Origin: Legionella fallonii LLAP-10
GTDB taxonomy: Bacteria; Pseudomonadota; Gammaproteobacteria; Legionellales; Legionellaceae
Assembly: GCF_000953135.1 (NCBI RefSeq)
Contig: NZ_LN614827.1
Span: 1 to 64,000, forward strand
DNA length: 64,000 bases
Direction of reading: 5' to 3'
Shown: positions 37,782 to 46,999 of the stretch, piece after piece
Layout: each line of letters starts with the position of its first letter
Numbering within the stretch: position 1 is the first letter of the stretch
Notes under the pieces: generated by a model
Seen by the model: only the letters and a program-made list of their open reading frames with translations
Told to the model about the DNA's origin: nothing
Database searches by the model: none
Position numbers and translations under genes: made by a program

Positions 37782-39803
37782 TTACAGCGATTGCTCACTA
37801 AGTTCATTGGTCTCTTTTTCTGCATCAAAAATTAGGGGGGGCATTGCATCCTCTTGCAGTTCATCAAGAACAAGGAGTAGTCCATCGACTGTCTGAGATT
37901 CTAGTCGGTTAATAGTCGTTGTGTTTATGGTTGTGATTATCCAATCTCTGGCCTGTCTGATACCCAAAATGAGGCTATCAGTTAAAGGTTTTAATCCGAA
38001 GCTGTTTTTTATCAACCAACCAACTATTTCCATTGTTGTTGCAACCATAGTTGCCAATATTTTTAATGGATTCCACTCCAGATCACCTATCAATTCATTA
38101 GCTCGTGCTCCAATACTCTCCAGAGCTGAGCCAATTGCAAATAAAATTGCTCCTCCTGCATATCCCAGATGGCCTACAAAGCCCGCTGAGAATTTAAGTA
38201 ATGTGAAACAACTACGAATAAAACCTACCACAATCTGATTGAGCAGGGATGTTTGTTTTACACTATAGACACGATGGTGATCGGCTAATGTTCGTTCTAA
38301 CATAAGAGTTAGCTCAGAGGCTGAGTTACTCTGGGCTAATTCTTTATAATGTTGTTCTAGTTTATCGAGAATTTGTTCGTATTTGCCCTCTCTGTTTTCT
38401 GTTCTCTCTTCATTTAAAAGACTATTATTGACAATGTCATTGATTTCTTCACGTAGTTGTTGTGTTCTCGCTGCTTGGGCTCTTTTTCCCGCAAAATTAA
38501 ACTCCGATTTTTCTCGCTCATATTGAAACGAGAGGCGATAAACTTCCATTTCAAGTAAATTTAATTTATTCATTTGCTCTGACTGTATTTTTATAGATAT
38601 CGGTGCCAAGTGAGGGAATATTTGTTGCGTGGTCGCGCAAGGTTCTAAAGTCCTATAGCCACGAGGGGCGTTTAGGGAAATACCTTCGGCTTCGCTTTTT
38701 GTTACACCGCGGACACTTAGGCGATTAAATAACAAGGGATCATTAATATTTATTCTTTGTAATTCCTCAATGACTTGGTCTTGGGTGCAATGGCTGTCGT
38801 TAGGAAAGCGAGAATCGAAAACATTCTTTTCAAAGAGATAATTAAATGTTCTAGGATAGGCAATTTTGAATAATTCACGTTCTAGTTGATTAATAAAAAA
38901 CGCAGGGTCTCTGACATAATATTTTGTGTGTTGCTGTAACGTTCTTTCCGTTCGTGGTGCGGGGAGTCCGTCAAAAAAGCTGTTACCCACCTGGCCTGAT
39001 TGAAAATAGTAATTCCGTTGAGCGTGATGAGCACTAAATATTTTTAATAACTCCTGAGCGCTAGAGAGAGAGGGTAAGTCACTGGTTTCATGCTCCCAGG
39101 AAATAATTTGTGGTATCTGATTATTTTGGAATTCTGCGCCATATTGGGTTAAAAAATGATACAGCACATACCAAAGTAATTTGGGGCCACTATCCATTTG
39201 CGTATCTTTTATTTTGGTGGTGTCTGAGTGATTACCGTACATAGGTAACATGCTTACTTTGGTCTTACGTGGATCAGCAATGATAATCCGTGTCATATCT
39301 TGGGGTTTGAAATCCCTTCTTCTTTCGTCCTTTTGCAATATGGTGACGCAATTATTTACATTGTCTGGAATAATTCTGCCAAAAAGATTGCCCTTATCAG
39401 TAAGTCCGGCGACAGGGTCTATTAAAAATAAATTTAAATCGATATTCTTCAATAAGCTTAATAATTTTTCATCGTCTTCGTTTAGCGTTTGCTGTTTCTC
39501 TAAGTCCTTTTGTTTTTCTTTTAGAATATTGGCTATACGGATACAGATCACCGAACCACGACTAAATCCAGTTAAATTGATTGTATTTTGTTCGCTTTCT
39601 TGTTCCTTTAACCAGGTAATTATTTCATCGGCTCCGAGTTGAGCATTAACAGGAACTTGTCGCCCTAAAAGATCAGGACCATCCATAATGAGTACTTTAT
39701 TGGGGGTGGTTTCAGCACTGGAGCTAGAAAACTGAGAAATAATGTTAGCTGTTACCCCATGAATTTCATTAGTGCCATAGCTATAAAGTGTAAGAACCGC
39801 CAT
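37782..39803 (-). CDS. Alpha/beta-hydrolase-like protein with C-terminal membrane region (candidate effector)
   Basis: About 673 residues. The N-terminal third looks like a T6SS-phospholipase/DUF2235-type hydrolase: nucleophile elbow LTGFSRGSV (Ser81), acid in LFLIDPVAG (Asp129) and MYGNHSDT (His192). A long middle region follows with coiled-coil character (about 445-530), then hydrophobic segments (about 545-640) and an acidic tail with DELQEDAMPP and EKETNELSE, an E-block-like Dot/Icm signal. ATG 39803 (GAG 8 bases upstream) is chosen because a PmrA-box promoter at 39834-39866 would start transcription near 39827, excluding the longer frame. Lipase activity is inference. Confidence 0.75.
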   Translation of the reverse strand: MAVLTLYSYGTNEIHGVTANIISQFSSSSAETTPNKVLIMDGPDLLGRQVPVNAQLGADEIITWLKEQESEQNTINLTGFSRGSVICIRIANILKEKQKDLEKQQTLNEDDEKLLSLLKNIDLNLFLIDPVAGLTDKGNLFGRIIPDNVNNCVTILQKDERRRDFKPQDMTRIIIADPRKTKVSMLPMYGNHSDTTKIKDTQMDSGPKLLWYVLYHFLTQYGAEFQNNQIPQIISWEHETSDLPSLSSAQELLKIFSAHHAQRNYYFQSGQVGNSFFDGLPAPRTERTLQQHTKYYVRDPAFFINQLERELFKIAYPRTFNYLFEKNVFDSRFPNDSHCTQDQVIEELQRININDPLLFNRLSVRGVTKSEAEGISLNAPRGYRTLEPCATTQQIFPHLAPISIKIQSEQMNKLNLLEMEVYRLSFQYEREKSEFNFAGKRAQAARTQQLREEINDIVNNSLLNEERTENREGKYEQILDKLEQHYKELAQSNSASELTLMLERTLADHHRVYSVKQTSLLNQIVVGFIRSCFTLLKFSAGFVGHLGYAGGAILFAIGSALESIGARANELIGDLEWNPLKILATMVATTMEIVGWLIKNSFGLKPLTDSLILGIRQARDWIITTINTTTINRLESQTVDGLLLVLDELQEDAMPPLIFDAEKETNELSEQSL

Positions 39804-39833
39804 TATTTGTCTCAGCATAATTGTATTGAATAA

Positions 39834-39866
39834 ATAATAGCAAATTAATATTAAATGAGAGTTAAC
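39834..39866 (-). promoter_or_regulatory. PmrA-box promoter of the 37782-39803 gene
   Basis: Read on the minus strand: GTTAACTCT, CA, TTTAATATT (39866-39847), then TATTAT at 39839-39834. This matches the L. pneumophila PmrA element, two cTTAATatT half-sites separated by 2 bp. Half-sites start 11 bp apart and the -10 begins 15 bp after the second TTAAT start, exactly as at 59164 and 61564. Confidence 0.65.
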
Positions 39867-39978
39867 AAGACACATTGTTAATGGTTTGCAGATTAGCTTT
39901 CCGCTTTGTTTGTTGCGAGCTACAGAGTGGTTCAATATGTACTATAATTTTGATGAAAGTGAAACATGGAGATTAAGC

Positions 39979-40881
39979 ATGTCCGTCAAACGCGAAAAGA
40001 GGTATCCAGGGGATAGCGATGTGATTCATCAACATTATATGGACATCATTAATGCCCTTGCTGATATTGTTTACTGGGTTGACGTTAATTGTAATTTAAT
40101 AGGATGTAATAATAATTTTGTTAATCTATTAGGAATCCAGGAGTTACGTGATTTTAAAGGCACCCCCTATCAGCAAATGGATAAATGTGCTCATTGGCAG
40201 GAGCAGCGTATTGAGACATTCAGATTGGATGATATGAAGGTAATTTTTTCAGGCGAGGCACGTACTAACGTTGAAGAGCAGCCTATTATCGATGAAAAAG
40301 GTAAAACCTTATATTTTAAATCCAATCGAGTTCCTATGTTTGATGAAGGGAGAAATGTGATTGGCATGGTCGTGGTGTTAACTGATATTGGTGCGATAAA
40401 AAAACTGGAGGAACGTTTAAAGCCCGAACCTCAGCAAGAAAGACAATTTCACGACAATTTAGTCAAAAATGGGCGTCTACCTACCATATTAATGATCGAA
40501 GACAATATCATTGCCCAAAATGTCGAAAAAGCTTTGTTGACTGGTTTAAATTGCCATGTGGACATCGCGGATACCGGTGATAAAGCCTTGAAGTTATTTG
40601 ATCCAGGAAAATATGACTTAGTATTAATGGATATTGGCTTGGAAGATACTTCTGGATATGTCGTGGCGAAACAATTACGCAGCATGGAAAAAGATACAGA
40701 TCATCATGTTCCCATAATCGCATTGACAGGGTATGAAGCAGATGTTGTTAAATACGACTGCGAGCAGTACTTCATGGAGGGGGCTATTACTAAACCGTTA
40801 ACCAGCACCCAAGCAGAGCAGATTATTAAGCATTATGTTTACCATCAGGATGTCTCCGTTGATGGTTTGAAAAGGGTGTAA
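39979..40881 (+). CDS. PAS domain-receiver (REC) protein
   Basis: About 300 residues. A PAS sensor domain (about 20-140, including DIVYWVDVNCNLIGCNNNF and VVVLTDI at its end) is joined by a short helix to a response-regulator receiver: acidic pocket MIEDN, phospho-acceptor Asp in LVLMDIGLEDTSG, switch Thr in ALTGYE and Lys in ITKPLT. No kinase or DNA-binding output is present, so it probably works through protein contacts or in a phosphorelay. ATG 39979 has GGAG 7 bases upstream. It is divergent from the candidate effector at 39803. Confidence 0.85.
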   Translation: MSVKREKRYPGDSDVIHQHYMDIINALADIVYWVDVNCNLIGCNNNFVNLLGIQELRDFKGTPYQQMDKCAHWQEQRIETFRLDDMKVIFSGEARTNVEEQPIIDEKGKTLYFKSNRVPMFDEGRNVIGMVVVLTDIGAIKKLEERLKPEPQQERQFHDNLVKNGRLPTILMIEDNIIAQNVEKALLTGLNCHVDIADTGDKALKLFDPGKYDLVLMDIGLEDTSGYVVAKQLRSMEKDTDHHVPIIALTGYEADVVKYDCEQYFMEGAITKPLTSTQAEQIIKHYVYHQDVSVDGLKRV

Positions 40882-41000
40882 ATTATTTTCTTGCGTCAAT
40901 GAGAGAATTTGAATCACGTTAAGCTCAATAGAATACTCCTCGTCTTGATGACTAGTTTGTCAACATGGGGATATTGCCAATCGTCCATAAGATAATAAAT

Positions 41001-41029
41001 TTGACAACATTTTAAATCGTGACTATCTT
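41001..41029 (+). promoter_or_regulatory. Sigma70 promoter of ohr
   Basis: TTGACA (41001-41006), a 17-bp spacer, then TATCTT (41024-41029), 37 bp before the ohr start codon. A perfect -35 with optimal spacing. No OhrR-type operator was recognised. Confidence 0.65.
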
Positions 41030-41065
41030 TAACTCCTGCCTTAATTAAATTCAAGGAATGAAACT

Positions 41066-41485
41066 ATGAACGCACTTTATTCGACTACAGCCCATACCCA
41101 TGGTGGACGCAACGGTCATGTAGAAACAGCCGACGGAACATTAAAACTAGAATTAGCTATGCCTCCAGAGTTAGGTGGAAAGGGCGGTGGTGCTAATCCA
41201 GAGCAATTGTTTGCTTCCGGATATGCTGCTTGTTTTGAAAGTGCTATGCGCTATGTAGCTCAAATGGAAAAAATTGCACTCAAAGACGCGTCAATGACTG
41301 CTACTGTATCTTTATATCCTACCCCAGAGAAAGGATTTAGATTGGGTGTTGCTTTGCATGCCTTTGTTGAAGGGTTGAATCAGGCTGATGCTGAAGCCTT
41401 AGTTAACAAAGCGCACCATGTTTGTCCTTATTCTAATGCGATAAGAGGTAATGTTGATGTTGAATTAAAGGTCACAGCAAAGTAG
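41066..41485 (+). CDS. ohr: Organic hydroperoxide resistance protein (Ohr/OsmC)
   Basis: A thiol peroxidase that reduces organic hydroperoxides. 139 residues with the family layout: GGRNGHVETADG, MPPELGGKGGGANPEQLFA, the peroxidatic Cys in GYAACFESAM and the resolving Cys in HHVCPYSNA. Monocistronic, with a strong promoter upstream and a hairpin downstream. Confidence 0.95.
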   Translation: MNALYSTTAHTHGGRNGHVETADGTLKLELAMPPELGGKGGGANPEQLFASGYAACFESAMRYVAQMEKIALKDASMTATVSLYPTPEKGFRLGVALHAFVEGLNQADAEALVNKAHHVCPYSNAIRGNVDVELKVTAK

Positions 41486-41520
41486 GTTATTTAAGAAGCG
41501 GCACTATCATTAATCGTTTT

Positions 41521-41555
41521 CCCTACGTCCTGCAGACAAGCCACGGGACGTAGGG
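41521..41555. terminator. Hairpin between ohr and thiolase
   Basis: CCCTACGTCC (41521-41530) and GGACGTAGGG (41546-41555) form a perfect 10-bp GC-rich stem between convergent genes. T-runs are weak, so it may rely on both strands' context. Confidence 0.5.
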
Positions 41556-41570
41556 ATGAGATTTAATATA

Positions 41571-42845
41571 TTAACGCTCAATAATTGCAGCTACCCCCAT
41601 ACCCCCGGCAGTACATATACTGATCAATAACCGACCTTTCTCTTTATTCGCTAAAATTTTTGCTGCAGCGCCAATGATACGCCCCCCTGTTGCTGCAAAG
41701 GGATGTCCTAAAGCAAGGCTGCCTCCTTTAACGTTCATTTTTTGTAGATCAATACTACCTAAAGGTTGATCTCGGCCTAGTACTTTTTGGCAATAATCGG
41801 CAGACTCCCAGGCTTTTAACGTACAAAGCACCTGCCCTGCAAAGGCTTCATGAATTTCATAGTAATCAAAATCTTGAAGGCTTAGCTTGTTTCTTGCTAA
41901 TAAGCGGTTTACCGCTATAGTAGGTGCCATTAATAGGCCGGCGCCATGAACAAAATCCACAGCAGCTACCTCACAATCAACAAAATAGGCGAGAATATCC
42001 AAATTATGGGTTTTAGCCCATTGGGGAGAGCCTAAAAGCACTAATGCTGCACCATCTGTTAAAGGAGTTGAGTTCCCTGCAGTTAAACTACCCTTATCAG
42101 AGCGATCAAAAACGGTTTTTAATCCAGCAAGTTTTTGTAAGGTTGTGTCCTTACGGGTAATGCCATCGCGTTTTAAGCCTGCAACGGGAACAATTAAATC
42201 ATCGTAAAAGCCCTCATCGTAAGCTAGGGCAGCATTGTGATGAGAATGTAGGGCAAGCTCATCTTGAGCCTGCCTACTAATTTGCCATTCCTTAACCATG
42301 AGCTCACAATGTTCTCCCATAGACAGCTTAGTCCTAGGCTCACGCACTTCAGGCAATAATGGTTTTAACATATTGAAACGAAATTTTTTAAGCACAGCAA
42401 AGCGTTCTTTAAACCCTTTTGCCTGTTTGTATTTGATTAAAAAATGCGTCAGTGTTCTTTGACCAATAAGGGGAATGTCAGAATTGGTATCTGTTCCGCC
42501 ACCTATCCCTACAGCAATTTGGCCACTTGCAATTTTTAAGGCGATGATATTGATGGACTCTAGTCCCGTGCCACAGGCTCGTTGAATTGTTAAACCAGGT
42601 GTGTCTGGCGATAGGGTGCTGCCTAATATCACCTCTCGAGCAAGGTTCCAGTCAAAAGGATGATTCATTACTGCACCAGCAACTAAATCACCTAATAATT
42701 GACCTTGAATATGCGTTTTATCAATCAGATTAGCTAAGGCAGTCCCTAATAAGTCTTGATTTGATTTTCCCAAATACTGGGTTTGCGATTTGACAAATGG
42801 GGTACGCGAACTGCCAAGGATAGCTACTTTTTTACCAAAACTCAT
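41571..42845 (-). CDS. Thiolase, FadI-like acetyl-CoA acyltransferase
   Basis: 424 residues. Thiolase fold with nucleophilic Cys in IQRACGTGLES, NGNxTP-type loop AGNSTPLTDGAA, His in GHPFAATGGR and the second Cys in ICTAGGMG. The CTAGGMG end, rather than CIGGGQG, and the sequence style fit the FadI/trifunctional-beta branch of beta-oxidation. No FadJ partner is adjacent. ATG 42845 lies 5 bases after AGGAG; the frame's GTG two codons earlier overlaps that site. Confidence 0.88.
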   Translation of the reverse strand: MSFGKKVAILGSSRTPFVKSQTQYLGKSNQDLLGTALANLIDKTHIQGQLLGDLVAGAVMNHPFDWNLAREVILGSTLSPDTPGLTIQRACGTGLESINIIALKIASGQIAVGIGGGTDTNSDIPLIGQRTLTHFLIKYKQAKGFKERFAVLKKFRFNMLKPLLPEVREPRTKLSMGEHCELMVKEWQISRQAQDELALHSHHNAALAYDEGFYDDLIVPVAGLKRDGITRKDTTLQKLAGLKTVFDRSDKGSLTAGNSTPLTDGAALVLLGSPQWAKTHNLDILAYFVDCEVAAVDFVHGAGLLMAPTIAVNRLLARNKLSLQDFDYYEIHEAFAGQVLCTLKAWESADYCQKVLGRDQPLGSIDLQKMNVKGGSLALGHPFAATGGRIIGAAAKILANKEKGRLLISICTAGGMGVAAIIER

Positions 42846-42910
42846 GGCCACTCCTTTAATTGGCTTCTACTCTTTAAGCATATACTAAAAAGAAAAATCG
42901 GCTATACTCT

Positions 42911-42958
42911 TCTAAGAGCTTGTTCATTAATTCCACTAAAAATGAACAAGCTCTTAGA
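42911..42958. repeat. Perfect 18-bp-arm inverted repeat
   Basis: TCTAAGAGCTTGTTCATT (42911-42928) and AATGAACAAGCTCTTAGA (42941-42958) with a 12-base loop, in the gap between the divergent thiolase and GST genes. It cannot be a simple terminator for either gene given their directions, so it is either a repeat or a regulatory element. Confidence 0.6.
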
Positions 42959-43035
42959 GTTTGCCAAACAAATTGACTAGTAACATAAGTTGTTGGTTTT
43001 TGGTGTGACGAATATTTTTAGAATAAGGACATTCA

Positions 43036-43659
43036 ATGTATACGCTCTATTCATTTGGTACCCCTAATGGCATTAAACCTACCGTAATGCTAGAAGAATT
43101 AAAACAACCCTATACCGTACAAATGGTAGATATTTCTAAAGGTGAGCAATTTGAGCCTGATTTTTTAAAAATTTCGCCTAATAACAAAATACCTGCTCTG
43201 TATGATCAATCTAATGAATTATATCTGTTTGAAAGTGTCGCTATTTTGCAGTATTTGGCAGAAAAGCATGAGCAATTTCTCCCCAAAGCGTTAAAAGATA
43301 AATACAAAGTCTTGCAATGGTGTTATTTTCAGGCAGCCCATATAGGACCAATGTTTGGTCAATTCGGCCATTTTCATCGTTATGCCCCTGAACCAGTCCC
43401 CTATGCAATGAAACGATATGCTGATGAATGCATGCGTTTAATGGGGGTGATGGAGCGCCAATTAACTCAATATCCTTATATAAGTGGCTCTGAGTATACT
43501 ATTGCGGATATGGCAATATGGCCTTGGATATATTGTTATCAATTTTTTTATGAGATGTCCATTGATGCAACACAGTTTTCTCATTTAATGGAGTGGTACC
43601 AACATGTTAACGAAAGGCCTGCGATTAAGGCCGCCTTAGCGGTCTATGGACGAACTTAA
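43036..43659 (+). CDS. Glutathione S-transferase (YfcG/nu-class-like)
   Basis: 207 residues: thioredoxin-like N-terminal domain with SFGTPNGIKPTVMLEEL, the TPNG motif of the nu class in which Asn or Thr contacts glutathione thiol, and SPNNKIPALYD with the cis-proline, then LFESVAILQYLAE. The helical C-terminal domain has GSEYTIADMAIWPW. Members often show disulfide reductase activity with glutathione. Confidence 0.9.
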   Translation: MYTLYSFGTPNGIKPTVMLEELKQPYTVQMVDISKGEQFEPDFLKISPNNKIPALYDQSNELYLFESVAILQYLAEKHEQFLPKALKDKYKVLQWCYFQAAHIGPMFGQFGHFHRYAPEPVPYAMKRYADECMRLMGVMERQLTQYPYISGSEYTIADMAIWPWIYCYQFFYEMSIDATQFSHLMEWYQHVNERPAIKAALAVYGRT

Positions 43660-43822
43660 TTTAGCAATTGAGGCATGGGTATTTATTCATTAATGACTCA
43701 GTAAAGTGAGTAATAAACGCGTTGTTTTATTAACGACAATGTGTCCGTTTTTTGATTATTTCTCGATTCGATCCTAAGCTTAAAGGTACATAATTATATT
43801 TTATGATCCATGTAGCTAATTT

Positions 43823-46759
43823 ATGTTAGATAAAAAAGGGCACATTAAAAAATTGGTATCTTTGCTCCCTAAAAGAACTAAAAATTATAGTATAAGTACC
43901 TATGAGTTCGAACGTGAATTGCTTAGTCGATTAATCGCATACAATCACGAGTGTAAGTGTGTGCATTCCTTTAGTGTAAATACCTTAACTCTTATTAATG
44001 AATATCCCGCTTTAAACAATAAATTAATGAGCTTTTGGCGATGTGATGCGAACTCTATTCATATTATTGCCCCCTATGATTTCCCTCTTGATAGGCAACA
44101 AGAACTGCATGAACGTACTAGAATAGAACAGTGGCAACCCTTAGCTATCCGTTATCGAGCCCTTGGAGGTCACTCCATATCCGATATTACCAGTCGAGTT
44201 GATATCTGCCTCGAACAAGAAAACAATGCATTATTTTATTTCAGTTTTTGGAGCAATCTGTCTGAAGACGATTTAATTCCTTTAACCCCTTTTTTAAAGG
44301 ATTTTTTTGGGGTTTTTAATTTGTGTTTAGGGCGTTTATTAAATAAAAAGCAAACAAAACTATTAAAAATCATACTGGAAAAGGCAGTAGACTCTGTAGA
44401 AATTACCAATGAAGACGCCGTGATTCAATATGTTAATCCTGCCTTTGAAAAAATTACTTTATATAAAGAGGTGGAGGCCTTAAATAAGACGGTGGCGTCT
44501 CTATTACGCTCACCTAAAGAAGACATCCGTTTATTTGAGCATATTAAACAAGAACTTAAAGCCGGTAATATCTGGCGTGGCCAGTTAAAATCGAGAAAGA
44601 AAGATGGCAGCGACTGGATAGCGCAAACGGTTATTGTTCCCGTGGTTGACGATGAGCTCGGGCAAATTAAACAACATATTGCTATTAAACAAGACATTAC
44701 TGAGCAGATAAATCATCTCAATCAGCTAAAAGTAAGTGAAGAGCGTTATAGAAATCTGATGAATGCGGCTTCCGATGCCATTTTTATTCACGATTTAAAT
44801 GGTTTATTTATCGAGACTAATAAGGCTGCGTGTAAATCTTTGGGATATACCCTCGAAGAGCTACGTCAATTGTATGTTTGGGATGTTGAGGTTGGCCCTT
44901 CTAAGGAAGAACTACAACAACTGTGGATAACGTTACAAGAAGATACACTGGTAACCGTGGAGGGTAAGCATAAACGAAAAGATGGCACGGTGTTCCCAGT
45001 TGATGTTCACTTAGGTTTTTTTACGGCTACAGATGAAAAATTAGTCGTTGCGATTGTTAGAGATCTCACGGAGCAAAGGCGCTCTCAAGCGGTGATTCGA
45101 CAATTGACTCGAGCTTTAGAGCAAAGTCCTGTTCTGGTTTTGATTACTGATAAAGTGGGAACAATTGAATATGCTAATGCCAAGGTTCTAGAGCAAACTG
45201 GTTATGGTACTGAAGAACTTTTAGGGCAGAATCCACGTATCTTACAGTCAGGCCATACCCCTGCTGAGACCTATCAACTCATGTGGAAGCAATTGCATCA
45301 AGGACAAGAATGGCGTGGTGAGTTATTAAATAAAAACAAACAAGGGGAGTTATTCTGGGTCTCAGCAATTATTTCTCCATTGCGGGATGAGGGTGAAGGC
45401 ATTACTCATTATTTAGCGGTGATGGAAGATATTTCACAGAAAAAGAGCTATGAGGAAATGCTCAAGTATCAAGCGACTTATGATAATTTGACTAATTTAC
45501 CTAACCGCTTTTATGGCTATAATCGCTTAGAGCATGCCATTGCCAATGCGTATTTAAATAAAAATAAATTAGCTGTTTTATTTTTAGATCTGAATGAGTT
45601 CAAGCAAATTAATGACTCATGGGGACACGCAGCGGGGGATGTGCTATTAAAAGCATTATCCGAGCGTTACTTATCGATTATTAGACAAACGGATACTATT
45701 GCTCGTATTGGTGGCGATGAATTCATGATGATTTTGGAAAACTTGAATTATGTTGCTGATGTGGAGCTGATTGCTAAGAAATGTTATGAAGTCTGTTTGC
45801 GGCCTTTCGTTATTGAATCAAAGGAGCTTATGGTTTCTTCTAGCATTGGCATTGCTATTTTTCCTGAGCATGGAAAAGATGCCAAAACCTTAATGCGTAA
45901 CGCGGATATGGCAATGTATCACAATAAAACACACCATCAAGCTCCGTGGACTGTCTATACACGAGCGATGGATGAAGTTGGTTCTAATTATATTCGGATC
46001 AAAACAGAACTCTATAAGGCATTAACTCGGGATGAGTTGTACCTTTGTTATCAACCCATCATGGATATTAAAAATAATGTACTGATTGCAGCCGAGGCCT
46101 TGCTGCGTTGGCATAGTTCTACTTTGGGTGATGTTCTTCCTGATCAGTTTATCCCTATAGCGGAAGAAACGGGGATAATCATTCAATTGGGTTATTGGAT
46201 ATTGCGCAAAGTATGCAAGCAAATTAAAGAGTGGCAGATGTTGACTAGCAGCGAGCTGAAAATTGCGGTCAATATTTCCACCATGCAATTAAAGCAGAAG
46301 GACTTTGTTAATAAAGTAAAAATGATTATCGAGGAAATGGGAGTGACTCCAGAGTCATTGATTTTTGAGATTACAGAATCAGCTTTTATTGATGATACAA
46401 AATTTATCTTGTCGCAATTAAATAGACTTAATGAAATGAATATCCATTGCTCGTTAGACGATTTTGGTATGAGGTATTCTTCCTTAAATTCTTTACGCTC
46501 TTATCCCTTTAAAAGTTTAAAAATTGATAAAACCTTTATTCAAGGGATTAATAATCACAGTAATGACTTAAGTCTTGTTAATAGCATTATCGCTATGTCA
46601 AAAACCTTAAAACTAAGGGTGGTAGCCGAAGGGATCGAAACAGAGGAGCAACTGAGAGTCATGCGTTCGTTGAGTTGTGATATGGTACAGGGATGGTATT
46701 TTTCGGAGCCTTTAAGCATCGATCATTTTTTATCTTATTTAAACAAGCAATCCAAGTAA
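43823..46759 (+). CDS. PAS-PAS-PAS-GGDEF-EAL cyclic-di-GMP protein
   Basis: 978 residues. An N-terminal region of unknown type (1-175) is followed by three PAS modules (about 180-300, 307-420 and 428-545), a GGDEF domain (GGDEF at 630-634, preceded by the inhibitory RxxD as RQTD) and an EAL domain (Glu758 in EALLRW, then EITESAF, LDDFG, KIDKTF, AEGIETEEQ, VQGWYFSEPL). Both active-site signatures are intact, so it may both make and break c-di-GMP. One oddity: loop 6 reads DDFGMRYSS instead of DDFG(T/A)GYSS. Probably soluble, as no membrane segment is seen. Confidence 0.92.
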   Translation: MLDKKGHIKKLVSLLPKRTKNYSISTYEFERELLSRLIAYNHECKCVHSFSVNTLTLINEYPALNNKLMSFWRCDANSIHIIAPYDFPLDRQQELHERTRIEQWQPLAIRYRALGGHSISDITSRVDICLEQENNALFYFSFWSNLSEDDLIPLTPFLKDFFGVFNLCLGRLLNKKQTKLLKIILEKAVDSVEITNEDAVIQYVNPAFEKITLYKEVEALNKTVASLLRSPKEDIRLFEHIKQELKAGNIWRGQLKSRKKDGSDWIAQTVIVPVVDDELGQIKQHIAIKQDITEQINHLNQLKVSEERYRNLMNAASDAIFIHDLNGLFIETNKAACKSLGYTLEELRQLYVWDVEVGPSKEELQQLWITLQEDTLVTVEGKHKRKDGTVFPVDVHLGFFTATDEKLVVAIVRDLTEQRRSQAVIRQLTRALEQSPVLVLITDKVGTIEYANAKVLEQTGYGTEELLGQNPRILQSGHTPAETYQLMWKQLHQGQEWRGELLNKNKQGELFWVSAIISPLRDEGEGITHYLAVMEDISQKKSYEEMLKYQATYDNLTNLPNRFYGYNRLEHAIANAYLNKNKLAVLFLDLNEFKQINDSWGHAAGDVLLKALSERYLSIIRQTDTIARIGGDEFMMILENLNYVADVELIAKKCYEVCLRPFVIESKELMVSSSIGIAIFPEHGKDAKTLMRNADMAMYHNKTHHQAPWTVYTRAMDEVGSNYIRIKTELYKALTRDELYLCYQPIMDIKNNVLIAAEALLRWHSSTLGDVLPDQFIPIAEETGIIIQLGYWILRKVCKQIKEWQMLTSSELKIAVNISTMQLKQKDFVNKVKMIIEEMGVTPESLIFEITESAFIDDTKFILSQLNRLNEMNIHCSLDDFGMRYSSLNSLRSYPFKSLKIDKTFIQGINNHSNDLSLVNSIIAMSKTLKLRVVAEGIETEEQLRVMRSLSCDMVQGWYFSEPLSIDHFLSYLNKQSK

Positions 46760-46916
46760 CAATTGATGTTCTTTCTCTATAATCTTTATATTAGACCTCT
46801 TTCTCGCCTATTGGCTCTAATGGTTGAGTCGACCCAATCCTTGGGAAACAAGGCAATAGGCCAATTTGCAGCAATAAATTTTTACCTAATTGTCTTCTGA
46901 TTAAGGCATAATAGGC

Positions 46917-46966
46917 TCCATTAGATTTCTTTCCTCACCACCGCGAGCTTGGAGCGAAGTCTATTC
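46917..46966. repeat. Degenerate copy of the 21468 hairpin family
   Basis: ATTAGATTTCTTTCCTCACC through GGAGCGAAGTCTATT resembles the hairpin after the pirin gene with several changes. A further fragment, TTAGACCTCTTTCTCGCC, lies near 46790. Together they fill the gap between the GGDEF-EAL gene and truD. Confidence 0.5.
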
Positions 46967-46999
46967 TGTCTCATTGATGTTAATTAAAGGATCTTGGCG

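Noticed and set aside
39804..39935. 44-codon N-terminal extension of the hydrolase-like gene
   Set aside because: It spans the PmrA-type box and -10, so it would not be transcribed from that promoter, and its residues are not conserved-looking.
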